Shown here piece by piece: positions 51,609 to 59,649 of a stretch of 64,000 nt of DNA. The stretch lies in contig MOEB01000012.1 in assembly GCA_001939945.1 (NCBI GenBank), positions 62,001-126,000 of the forward strand, written 5' to 3'. The translations under genes and the position numbers were made by a program. Origin of the DNA: Aerophototrophica crusticola (lineage in GTDB: Bacteria > Pseudomonadota > Alphaproteobacteria > Azospirillales > Azospirillaceae). Within the stretch, counting starts at the first letter, position 1, and each line of letters begins with the position of its first letter. The notes beneath the pieces were generated by a model that saw only the letters and a list, made by a program, of their open reading frames with translations, had not been told where the DNA came from and searched no databases.

Positions 51609-52732
51609 GGGGACTGGGGCGGCGGGCCGCCCTCCAGCCACAGCCAAAGGCGTTGGTCGGAGCGGGAGCCTGCGACGCGGAACCCATGCCCGCCCGTTTC
51701 CACGACAGGCCGGGCCAGCGGGTAGCTCCGTACCTCCCAACAGGACATGGGCAGGGAGCCGGGCCGGTTCTCATAGCCGAGCCCCGGCGAGCCTTCCGGG
51801 TCCATGTCCAGGCGGATCCATTGCAGGACGGTATTGGCCGGGCCGCCGGTTCCCTCCACGGCGACCGACGCCTTGGCGCCGGGCCAGCTGTCCGGCCGAC
51901 CCAGGTCGAAGGTGAACAGGGGCGCCGCCGTGGAGCGGAGCGCGATGGATGGGTTTTCCACCCGGCGGTTCAGGGGGGCGGGGCGTATGGCGTTGAAGGG
52001 GGAGATGTCGAATCCGCTGGTGACGCCCATGGCCGTGGCTTCCAGCGCCGCGTCGTGCCCCAGAGCGGTCATTACGCTGATCCTGCCCGGGATGACCCGC
52101 CCGCCGTCGCGCAGCAACCGGGGGACTAGGTCCCGGTGTGTGGCCAGCACCTCCTCCTCCAGCAGGCCGTTCGACACGATCTCGGACACGATCACGTCGG
52201 CCTTGCGCGGAAGGTCGGTCCCGAGGACCAAGTCGCCCGAATGCCTGGGCAGGATGCGCACCGTGTCGGACCACCCGTTCCGGCGGACGATGCGATCGGC
52301 GATGGCCGCGACCAGCGGCACCATCTCGCAGGCATAAACGGCGCCGGCACCCGCCCTGGCAGCCATCATCCCCAACAGGCCGGAACCGGCACCCACGTCC
52401 AGCACCAGGTCCCCCGGCGTGACCGCGCCGCGGATCGCCGCCTCATAGGCGTCGTTGCGCCCGGTGTCGGTCACCATGAACCAGTGCCAAGTGGGAACCC
52501 ATTGGCGAAGGGTGGTCCGGACGAAGGTGGCCGCTTCCTCACCCGCATCCACGCGGTCCAGCACGGCCAGCGACAGCACGGCGGCGTCCATGGCCTTGCC
52601 CTTGGCGGACAGGACCTGCGCGAAGCCGGCCCAGTCGAGTGCCGACCGGCTGCGCAACAGGGGCCACCGGGCCAGCACCTCATCCAGCGTCGGGAGCAGC
52701 GGATCGGCCGGGGGCATCGCGGGGTTCGTCAT
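51605..52732 (-). CDS. PRMT-like SAM methyltransferase of the lasso cluster
   Basis: 375-aa protein. The N-terminal 85 residues are family-specific. Then comes the SAM domain with motif I LVLDVGAGSGLLGMMAAR (109-126), acidic Glu136 in YACEMVPL, and the double-Glu loop of protein arginine methyltransferases, SEIVSNGLLEEE (Glu184 and Glu193, spaced nine as in PRMT1). A beta-barrel-like second half follows. The core candidate has two Arg (R4, R13), so Arg methylation is the obvious prediction. It lies between PqqD-like B1 (16 bp gap) and B2 (ATGA overlap). Automated names for this type often say ribosomal L11 methyltransferase. Confidence 0.75.
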   Translation of the reverse strand: MTNPAMPPADPLLPTLDEVLARWPLLRSRSALDWAGFAQVLSAKGKAMDAAVLSLAVLDRVDAGEEAATFVRTTLRQWVPTWHWFMVTDTGRNDAYEAAIRGAVTPGDLVLDVGAGSGLLGMMAARAGAGAVYACEMVPLVAAIADRIVRRNGWSDTVRILPRHSGDLVLGTDLPRKADVIVSEIVSNGLLEEEVLATHRDLVPRLLRDGGRVIPGRISVMTALGHDAALEATAMGVTSGFDISPFNAIRPAPLNRRVENPSIALRSTAAPLFTFDLGRPDSWPGAKASVAVEGTGGPANTVLQWIRLDMDPEGSPGLGYENRPGSLPMSCWEVRSYPLARPVVETGGHGFRVAGSRSDQRLWLWLEGGPPPQSP

Positions 52733-52748
52733 GGCACGCGACTGCCGC

Positions 52749-53027
52749 TCAGCCCTGGACGCGAATCAGCTTCTTGTCCAGCATCTGGCCGAGCAGGCCC
52801 AGAACGTCCCGCTCGATCACCTCCGCCGGGGCGTCATACCGTTCGCCCAGTGACCGGCAGAGGGCGGCAACTTCCCGCGGCTCCGCCAAGCCCTTCCAGA
52901 TCTCGGAGCCGATGCCGTCCAGGTTGAAGTAACGGCCGCTGTCCATGTCCATCATGACCATCTCCCCGTCGATCTCGGTGGAGAGCAGGTCGGCGTTCAC
53001 CGTCACGATGCTGGTAAGCTGGATCAT
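52749..53027 (-). CDS. PqqD-like leader-binding protein (B1 / RRE)
   Basis: 92-aa winged-helix RiPP recognition element. LLSTEIDGEMVMMDMDSGRY and FNLDGIGSEIWKGLAEPREV are the strand and helix features of PqqD/lasso B1, with MLDKKLIRVQG as the closing wing. It binds the precursor leader near YxxPxL and guides it to B2. I chose ATG at 53027 over the adjacent GTG. It is upstream of the methyltransferase, and 104 bp separate it from the exporter end. Confidence 0.88.
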   Translation of the reverse strand: MIQLTSIVTVNADLLSTEIDGEMVMMDMDSGRYFNLDGIGSEIWKGLAEPREVAALCRSLGERYDAPAEVIERDVLGLLGQMLDKKLIRVQG

Positions 53028-53134
53028 CACCGCGTCGTCCCAATTGGAGTACCGCTTCCTTCTAACCGCCCGCCGGTGCGCTGTCTATGCGGCGGGCAGC
53101 CTTGGCGGGCAGACGGGCGGCGGCTCCCTTCTTG

Positions 53135-54925
53135 TCACAGGGCGGCCGCGGCACCGGTCGGGATCCGCGCGTCCTCCACCCGCCCGTCCCGCAGCCGGAT
53201 CACGTGGTCCGCCATGGCGATGGTGGAAGGGCGGTGGGCGACCAGCAGCAGGGTCAGGCGCCCGTGCAGCCGGCGCAGGGCATCCAGCACCCGTTCCTCC
53301 GTGTCAGTGTCCAGCGCGCTCGTCGCCTCGTCCAGGACGAGCAGGTCCGGGGCCGTCAGCAACGCCCTGGCCAGCGCGACCCGCTGGCGCTCCCCGCCGG
53401 ACAGTCGCGTCCCGCGGTCCCCCACGACGGTATCCAGCCCCTGTGGCAGGGTCCGGACAAACCCGGCTGCCGCATCCTCCAGGGCCCGCCAGAGGGCCGC
53501 GTCGTCCGCGTCGGGCCGCGCCAGCAGCAAGTTGGCCCTGATACTGTCATGGAACAGGAAGGGGTCCTGGGGCACGTAGGCCAGGCGGGACCGCCAAGCC
53601 ACGCGGGCAGGCCCGTCCAGGGGCACCCCGTCCACCAGCACCGCGCCCGCCGTGGGGGCGACCAAGCCCATGACCAGGTCCGCCAGGGTGGACTTGCCGG
53701 CACCGGACGGGCCCACCAGGGCCGTCGTGGCGAAGGCCGGGATGCGTGCGGTCACCCCCGACAGGGCGGGCGCACGCTCCCCCGCATGGCGGTAGCCCAC
53801 GGCTTCCAGGCTGATCCCCTGGCGCAGGACCGGGGCCGGGTCGGCCGGCCGTGGCTCGGCGGCGGCCCGGCAGGCCTGCAATTGGGCCTGCAGCGCCGCA
53901 TGGATGGGTCCTACCCGCAGCACCTGCCGCCAGCTTTCCTGGAGCCGGTTGCCGACCATGGCCAGCCGGGCGAACAGGATGACGAGGCCCAGCAGTTCCG
54001 ACAGGGCGAGGCCCGCCAGCCGCGTGCCACCCCACAGGGCAATGGCCAGGAAGGCGGCAGCCAGAACCGACTGGATCAAGCGGGCGGCAGCCAGGGCCAT
54101 GGCCTGCCGTCGGCGGGCGTCGCCCAATGCCTGGGCCTTGGATACAAGCGACGCGGCCCCCCGCGATTCGGCCCGCAGCACCTTCAGCATGCGGAACCCG
54201 GCAAGCTGGTCGGCAACTTCCGCATGCACCGCCCGGTGGAAGTGCATCTGGGCCGTGGCCAGCGCGTGGGCCCGCCGGTTCAAGGGCAGCACCAGGAGCG
54301 ACAACCCGCCCAGCAGCACCAAGGCACCGCCAGTCGCCAGGGGCGACAGGGCAACCGCCGCCGCCAGCAGGATCGGGAGCTGGGCCAGCAGCGCCGAAAA
54401 GCGCAGCAACTGCTCCACGGCATAGGAAACCTGCCCCACCTCACCGACCAGCGCATGCACCAGGGTGGTCGGCCTGCGCATCGGTTCGGCCCCCCAACCC
54501 ATGCCGAGCACCGCCGCGTGCATGCGGAACCGCAACGCGTCGCCATAGGCGACGACAAGGTCGTTGCTCACCACGGCGAAGGCGAAGACGACCCCGGCGG
54601 ACAGGGCCACCGCGCCGACGAACAGGGCCAGTGCGCCGCCAAGGCCCAGCACCTCGCCCAAGGCCGCCAACGGCCCCGGTGTGGCGCCTCCCACCAAGCC
54701 CAGCATGTGCAGGATGGGGACGAGCATCAGCAGGCCCGCGCCCTCGGCCGCAGCGGCGGCCAAGGCCAGTGCCCCCGCCAGCCACAGCCGGCGCCCGCAG
54801 GTGGCCACCACGTCGCCGGCCAAGCCGCGCACCTCTGCCAGGCCGCGGCGCAGACGCCCCGCCATTTCCAGATCGCCGACCACCGCTCCCCCAAAGGGCT
54901 TCCCGTCCACGGCCACACTTGCCAT
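53135..54925 (-). CDS. ABC exporter (lasso D-type), fused permease and ATPase
   Basis: 596-aa half-transporter. Six TMs lie in about 60-300 (GALALAAAAAEGAGLLMLVP, ALFVGAVALSAGVVFAFAVV and others), then an ATPase with Walker A GPSGAGKST, Q-loop YVPQDPFLF, signature LSGGERQRVALARAL and Walker B LLVLDEATSALD. It has no N-terminal peptidase domain, as in McjD-type exporters that give self-immunity by pumping out mature lasso peptide. First gene of the minus-strand operon. The ATG at 54925 is chosen; the reading frame extends further upstream without homology-like sequence. Confidence 0.85.
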   Translation of the reverse strand: MASVAVDGKPFGGAVVGDLEMAGRLRRGLAEVRGLAGDVVATCGRRLWLAGALALAAAAAEGAGLLMLVPILHMLGLVGGATPGPLAALGEVLGLGGALALFVGAVALSAGVVFAFAVVSNDLVVAYGDALRFRMHAAVLGMGWGAEPMRRPTTLVHALVGEVGQVSYAVEQLLRFSALLAQLPILLAAAVALSPLATGGALVLLGGLSLLVLPLNRRAHALATAQMHFHRAVHAEVADQLAGFRMLKVLRAESRGAASLVSKAQALGDARRRQAMALAAARLIQSVLAAAFLAIALWGGTRLAGLALSELLGLVILFARLAMVGNRLQESWRQVLRVGPIHAALQAQLQACRAAAEPRPADPAPVLRQGISLEAVGYRHAGERAPALSGVTARIPAFATTALVGPSGAGKSTLADLVMGLVAPTAGAVLVDGVPLDGPARVAWRSRLAYVPQDPFLFHDSIRANLLLARPDADDAALWRALEDAAAGFVRTLPQGLDTVVGDRGTRLSGGERQRVALARALLTAPDLLVLDEATSALDTDTEERVLDALRRLHGRLTLLLVAHRPSTIAMADHVIRLRDGRVEDARIPTGAAAAL

Positions 54926-55048
54926 GGCCGCACCCCGGCGGCAACCGCGGCCGGGCGGGCCACGGGTCCGTGTGACAGAATCAGGGCTGGAAACGGGGGG
55001 ATTCTGGCCTAAAACACAGTCGCTTGGACCACGGGGGAAGGAACCGCC

Positions 55049-55453
55049 ATGCCGACCATCTATGTCGCCCGCAGTGCCGCGTTGCTGAAATGGGCCGGGG
55101 ACGTGGGCCTCGGCAAGCATATCTACAAGGTCGGCGTCACGGACGGGGACCCGGCCGACATCGTGGCCAAAGGCTGGGCCGGGGAAGCGGACTGGAAGCT
55201 GCTGAAGGCCCAGGACTCCGGTGGCCTGGGCGAGGAGGAGGCCCTGGAGCGAATCGGCAAGCGGGTGAAGCCCGTGGATCCCGGCTACTACCCCAAGCTG
55301 AAAGGCGCCACCGGGGTCTTCCGGGTGGATGAGGCCAGCGTGCAGCGTTCCCTGATCATGTCCCTCGCCATGTCGGGGGAGGATGAGAAGAAGGGCCTGA
55401 AGGTGAAGCCCGTGGATTTTGCCGACTTCCTGATCAAGAACGCCCTGTCCTGA
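55049..55453 (+). CDS. conserved hypothetical small protein
   Basis: 134-aa protein. The start PTIYVARSAALLKWAGDVGL followed by GKHIYKVGVTDGDPADIVAK faintly recalls GIY-YIG/T5orf172-like domains (a K-V-G-x-T segment), but the rest does not confirm it. The tail FRVDEASVQRSLIMSLAMSG and VDFADFLIKNALS is helical. GGAAGGAA lies just before the ATG. It is divergent from the ABC exporter, sharing a 123-bp intergenic region, so it may be controlled with the cluster. Function unknown. Confidence 0.65.
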   Translation: MPTIYVARSAALLKWAGDVGLGKHIYKVGVTDGDPADIVAKGWAGEADWKLLKAQDSGGLGEEEALERIGKRVKPVDPGYYPKLKGATGVFRVDEASVQRSLIMSLAMSGEDEKKGLKVKPVDFADFLIKNALS

Positions 55454-55555
55454 CAGGCCGGTGCAGAGGGGCTACTTCCGCAGTGCGGCGAAAAGGCCGT
55501 GGCCTTCCGCCCTGCTGGAGTGTTACCGTTTTGCAGTGCAGCAGGAAGGCGCCCG

Positions 55556-55708
55556 ATGTCCGCCAGCAGCAAACCCGTACCCGCTCCCAGCGTCGCCGCC
55601 CAGGTGGAGCGCGCCTACCAGGAAGAGTGGGAGCGGATCATCCAGTCCGTGATCGCGAGCAGCCGCGCGAAGCGTGACCAGGGCCCCGCGGCCTCCGCCT
55701 GCCGCTGA
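55556..55708 (+). CDS. small hypothetical protein
   Basis: A 50-aa reading frame with a very clear ribosome-binding site: GCAGGAAGG ends 6-7 bp before the ATG at 55556. The product has a disordered Pro/Ala start (MSASSKPVPAPSVAAQ) and one amphipathic helix (VERAYQEEWERIIQSVIASS). It ends 45 bp before the convergent kinase gene. No family recognised. Confidence 0.5.
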   Translation: MSASSKPVPAPSVAAQVERAYQEEWERIIQSVIASSRAKRDQGPAASACR

Positions 55709-55753
55709 CCGGTCCGGTCATCGGCGGACGTCCCGGGTGTCCGCAGCTTTCCC

Positions 55754-58054
55754 TCAGCGTTGGCCCAACGTCTCGGGCATGGACATGGCAATCGTCGGGA
55801 TGACCTCCCGAAGCCGGTGCACCGCTTGGTCCACCGCGACCATCAGGCGGGGGGCAGACTCCGCCGACGCTTTGCCCAGGGCCGACAGCGCGTCGGCAAG
55901 GCAACGGGCGCCCAGGTTGCCCGCCGTGCCCTTCAACTTGTGGACGGCTGCCTCCAAAGGCTCCCCGGCTGTCACTGCGGCCCGGATTCGTGAAAGCTCC
56001 GCGTCCAACATCCCGTCCAGCAGCGAGAATAGCTCCGCCAGCGTCTTATCCCCCAGGGAATCCCGCATGTCGCGCAGGGTGCGGGGGTCGAGGGCCGGTT
56101 GGTTCAGCGACGGCACGGCAAGGTCGGGTACGGAGCTTGCCAAGGACGGGGACGCCGGTGTCCCGTCCCGGGTGATGCCGGACTGCCGCAGGGCGCCCTG
56201 GATTTCCGCCTCCAGCCGGTCCCAATCCACGGGCTTGGTCAGGTAGCCGTCCAACCCTGCCCGCAGGTAGGCCGCCTGCTGCTCCGGGAAGGCGTCGGCG
56301 CTGACCCCGACGATCCGCACCCGGCTGGCCGGGCCGTCCAGGTGGCGGATGGCCTGGGTGGCCGTGGCCCCGTCCATGACGGGCATCTGCATGTCCATCA
56401 GGATGATGTCGAAGCCGCCTTCCCGGGCCGCGGCCAGGGCCTTGGCCCCGTCCTCCGCCAGGACGGTGTGGTGGCCGGAGCGGGAAAGCCGCGCGGCCAA
56501 CAGCATGCGGTTCACCGGGTTGTCGTCGGCCACCAGCACCCGGGCGCCCCGCCCCGGCCGGGGCAGGGTCGGCGCGGGGGTGGGCGGGGCGGCCGGGGCC
56601 TCGCCTTCCTCGGCGCGGAGGCACATCCGGAACCGGCTGCCCCGGCCGGGCTGGCCCTCGCCGGTGATCCGGGCACCCAGGATTTCCGCCACGCGGCGGC
56701 AGACCGCCAGCCCCAGGCCGGCGCCGCCGAACCGACGGGTGTTGCTGTCATCGCCCTGGGCGAAGGGCTGGAACAGGTGGGATAGCTGCTCCGCCGTGAT
56801 GCCGATGCCGGTGTCCTCCACGGTCATGCAGACATCCCAGCTGCCGCCCGGCAGCGGCGACGCCGACAGGGACAGGGTCACCCGGCCCGCCGGGGTGAAC
56901 TTCACCGCGTTGCTGACCAGGTTGAACAGGACCTGCCGCACCCGCGGCCCGTCCAGCCGGAGGGTCCGTGGCACGCCGGCCGCCACCTCCGCCGAGAGGG
57001 AGAGGCCCTTGTCCCAGGCCACCGGGGCGAACAGGTCCACCATCTCCCGCACCAGCCCGGCGGCGTCCGTGTCGGCCAGGGCCGGGGTCGCGTCGCCGCC
57101 CTCCACCTTGGAATAGTCCAGCACGTCGTTCAGGATCGCCAGCAGCGACCGGGCGGAACGGCGCAGGGCGTCCAGGTGGGTCCGGTGTTCCCCTGGCAGG
57201 GGGGCGTCGGCCAGCAGGTCGGACAGGCCGATGATGCCGGCCATGGGCGTGCGGATCTCATGCCCCATCATGGCCAGGAAGCGCGCCTTGGCCCGTTGGC
57301 CCGCCTCCGCCCGCTGCCGGGCTTCCTGAAGCTCCGTCACGTCGCGGGCATTCACCAGCACCGCCGGGGACCCGTCCACCGGGTCCGTGGCCGGCCGCGC
57401 CTCCACCGCGTACCAGGCCGGGCCGGCGGTGGTGGCCACGCGCAGGACCCGGGCAAAGACCGCCCCCTGGGACAGGGTGGCGAACAGGTCCGCGCGGTCC
57501 GCCTCGTCCACGAAGCTGGTGCCCAGCCGGCCCGGCTGCCGGTCCACCGGCCCCAGCAGCCGGGCCGCCGCCGGGTTGCGCATCAGGGCCGTTCCGTCCT
57601 TGCCATAGAGGGACACCAGCTCCCGCGTATGGTGCAGCGCCTCCACCCCACGCAACAGCGCCGGGTCCACCGGCGGATCCACGGGCATGCCCTCATGCAG
57701 CAGGGCCGGCGTGCCGTCAGGCAGGACATAGAGCCGCCGCCGCACCCGCACCCGCAGCGGGCGGCCCCTGGGATAGACGGTCCATTCGTCCTCCGGCTGC
57801 TCCCCCGCTCTGACCTGCGCCAGGATCAGGGCGAGGCGGCTGCGGCTGGCCTCCGACATGTCGGAGAAGCTGCGGGCCCGCAGCTCCGCCAAGTCGGGCG
57901 ATCCCCACAGGTCGAGCGCCGCGCGGTTGGCCCAGGCCATCCGCTCATGGATGGAGTCGAAGATCCAGGCGGGCATCCAGGCGGCTTCCAACGCCGCCAG
58001 GTCCGCGAAAGGTGCCGCATCCCGCGGCATCCGCTGGCGCTTGCTGCCTGCCAA
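55754..58054 (-). CDS. hybrid histidine kinase: PAS-PAS-HisKA-ATPase-REC-Hpt
   Basis: 766-aa soluble kinase. Two PAS-like regions (about 20-120 and 130-245) precede HisKA with His265 in LAMMGHEIRTPMAGIIGLSD. The ATPase domain has NLVSNAVKFTPAGR, VEDTGIGI and GAGLGLAVCRRV. The receiver is VLVADDNPVNRMLLAARLSR with the Asp in IILMDMQMPVMDG, and a C-terminal Hpt has its His in HKLKGTAGNLGAR. This is a complete internal phosphorelay of the BarA type that must pass phosphate to an external regulator. I used a TTG at 58054 with GGGGA upstream; an ATG 24 bp downstream is the alternative. Confidence 0.9.
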   Translation of the reverse strand: MAGSKRQRMPRDAAPFADLAALEAAWMPAWIFDSIHERMAWANRAALDLWGSPDLAELRARSFSDMSEASRSRLALILAQVRAGEQPEDEWTVYPRGRPLRVRVRRRLYVLPDGTPALLHEGMPVDPPVDPALLRGVEALHHTRELVSLYGKDGTALMRNPAAARLLGPVDRQPGRLGTSFVDEADRADLFATLSQGAVFARVLRVATTAGPAWYAVEARPATDPVDGSPAVLVNARDVTELQEARQRAEAGQRAKARFLAMMGHEIRTPMAGIIGLSDLLADAPLPGEHRTHLDALRRSARSLLAILNDVLDYSKVEGGDATPALADTDAAGLVREMVDLFAPVAWDKGLSLSAEVAAGVPRTLRLDGPRVRQVLFNLVSNAVKFTPAGRVTLSLSASPLPGGSWDVCMTVEDTGIGITAEQLSHLFQPFAQGDDSNTRRFGGAGLGLAVCRRVAEILGARITGEGQPGRGSRFRMCLRAEEGEAPAAPPTPAPTLPRPGRGARVLVADDNPVNRMLLAARLSRSGHHTVLAEDGAKALAAAREGGFDIILMDMQMPVMDGATATQAIRHLDGPASRVRIVGVSADAFPEQQAAYLRAGLDGYLTKPVDWDRLEAEIQGALRQSGITRDGTPASPSLASSVPDLAVPSLNQPALDPRTLRDMRDSLGDKTLAELFSLLDGMLDAELSRIRAAVTAGEPLEAAVHKLKGTAGNLGARCLADALSALGKASAESAPRLMVAVDQAVHRLREVIPTIAMSMPETLGQR

Positions 58055-58272
58055 GTCCAGGTCCCCGAATCGGCCCTGCTGTCGTCGGGCCCGTGGCGCG
58101 ACTCTGTTTCAGCTTTCCCGCGAAGGGTATATGTCGAGAAGGATAGGGTGCCGGTCCGGCAGGTCGGCCCGGTGCCTCTGACCAAGGTCTTACGCGGCCC
58201 TGCGACCCTATGGCGCTAGGGTCCGGGGACGAAAAGGGGGGCCGAACCCCCGGGCAAGACAGGGAGAGGATG

Positions 58273-59376
58273 ATGGAACGCCGCAAGTTCCTGACCGGTG
58301 CTGGCGCCGGTGCCGTGGCCGCCGGGGCAGGGGCCGCCGCCCCGGCCATCGCGCAATCGCAGCCGGAGGTCCGTTGGCGCCTCGCCTCCAGCTTCCCCAA
58401 GAGCCTGGACACGCTGTACGGGGCGGGGGAGATCATCGCGAGGCGCGTGGCCGAGGCCACCGACAACCGGTTCCAGCTCCGCGTCTTCGCGGCCGGGGAG
58501 ATCGTGCCGGGCCTGCAGGTGCTGGACGCCGTGCAGAACGGCACGGTCGAGTGCGGGCATACCGCCAGCTATTACTATATCGGCAAGGACCCGACCTTCG
58601 CGTTCGACTGCGCCATGCCGTTCGGCCTGAACGCGCGGCAGCAGAACGCCTGGCACTATTACGGCGGCGGGCGGGAGCTGATGGCGGAGCTGTACGCCGC
58701 CTACAACATCGTCACCTTCTATTCCGGCAACACCGGCGCCCAGATGGGCGGCTGGTTCCGCAAGGAGATCAAGACTCCCGACGACCTGAAGGGCCTGAAG
58801 ATCCGCGTGGCCGGACTGGCCGGGCAGGTGCTCAGCCGGCTGGGCGCCGTGCCGCAGCAGATCGCCGGCGGCGACATCTACCCCGCCCTGGAGAAGGGCA
58901 CCATCGACGCGGCGGAGTGGGTGGGCCCCTATGACGACGAGAAGCTGAGCTTCGCCAAGGTGGCGCAGAACTACTACTACCCCGGCTGGTGGGAGGCGGG
59001 GCCCGCCTTCGCCCTGATGGTCAACAAGGCCGAGTGGGACAAGCTGCCCGAGGCCTACCAGTCCGCCCTGGAGGCCGGGGCGGCGGAGGCCAACGTGCGC
59101 ATGGTGGCGCGCTACGACAGCCTGAACCCGCCCGCCCTGAAGCGCCTGGTGGCTTCCGGGGCCAAGTTACAGCCCTACAGCAAGGAAATCCTCCAGGCCG
59201 CCTACAAGGCCACCTTCGAGCTGTATGACGAGTTGGCGGCCACGAACCCGCGCTTCAAGAAGGTCTATGAGAGCTGGAAGCCCTTCCGGGACGAGCAGTT
59301 CCAATGGTTCCGCATCGCCGAGAACTACCTGGAAAGCTTCTCCTACGCCGCCGCGGCGCAGGCGCGGCGGAGTTGA
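58273..59376 (+). CDS. TRAP transporter DctP-family solute-binding protein
   Basis: 367-aa periplasmic protein with a Tat signal (MERRKFLTGAGAGAVAAGAG, cleavage near AIAQ). The mature part begins VRWRLASSFPKSLDTLYGAG and has QNGTVECGHTASYYYIGKD, the DctP ligand block LKGLKIRVAGLAGQVLSRLG and PQQIAGGDIYPALEKGTIDA. The Arg in GLKIRV normally binds the substrate carboxylate; the aromatic loops suggest a larger keto-acid-like ligand. No membrane subunits are adjacent, so it is an orphan. AGGGAGAGG precedes two ATGs; the second (58273) has the better spacing. Confidence 0.92.
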   Translation: MERRKFLTGAGAGAVAAGAGAAAPAIAQSQPEVRWRLASSFPKSLDTLYGAGEIIARRVAEATDNRFQLRVFAAGEIVPGLQVLDAVQNGTVECGHTASYYYIGKDPTFAFDCAMPFGLNARQQNAWHYYGGGRELMAELYAAYNIVTFYSGNTGAQMGGWFRKEIKTPDDLKGLKIRVAGLAGQVLSRLGAVPQQIAGGDIYPALEKGTIDAAEWVGPYDDEKLSFAKVAQNYYYPGWWEAGPAFALMVNKAEWDKLPEAYQSALEAGAAEANVRMVARYDSLNPPALKRLVASGAKLQPYSKEILQAAYKATFELYDELAATNPRFKKVYESWKPFRDEQFQWFRIAENYLESFSYAAAAQARRS

Positions 59377-59388
59377 GAGGGAGTCAGG

Positions 59389-59553
59389 ATGGCGCGGGTT
59401 CGGAAACCAGGTCCTGGCAAGGTCATCACGCCGCAGGATGATGCCCGCCGCGTCGCCGACCCGGACGAGTGGTTCGCGGCCATGGACCGGCTTGGGGATG
59501 CCCCCTTCATGCCGGAGGGGCGGGAGCAGCCGCCCTTGCCTGCCGGGGATTGA
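59389..59553 (+). CDS. small hypothetical protein downstream of dctP
   Basis: 54-aa reading frame beginning MARVRKPGPGKVITPQDDAR and containing DPDEWFAAMDRLGDAPFM. GAGGGAGTCAGG gives a strong ribosome-binding site, 12 bp after the DctP stop, so it is probably co-transcribed. Charged, no TM or signal. Not recognised. Confidence 0.5.
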   Translation: MARVRKPGPGKVITPQDDARRVADPDEWFAAMDRLGDAPFMPEGREQPPLPAGD

Positions 59554-59649
59554 CGGGACCTCCACCCCGATACCCCGGCCAAACCGGTTGCCGTCATGTC
59601 CCCCCGCCGTCTAGCCTGCGCCCAACGTAAGACGGGGGAGGGGTGGGTC

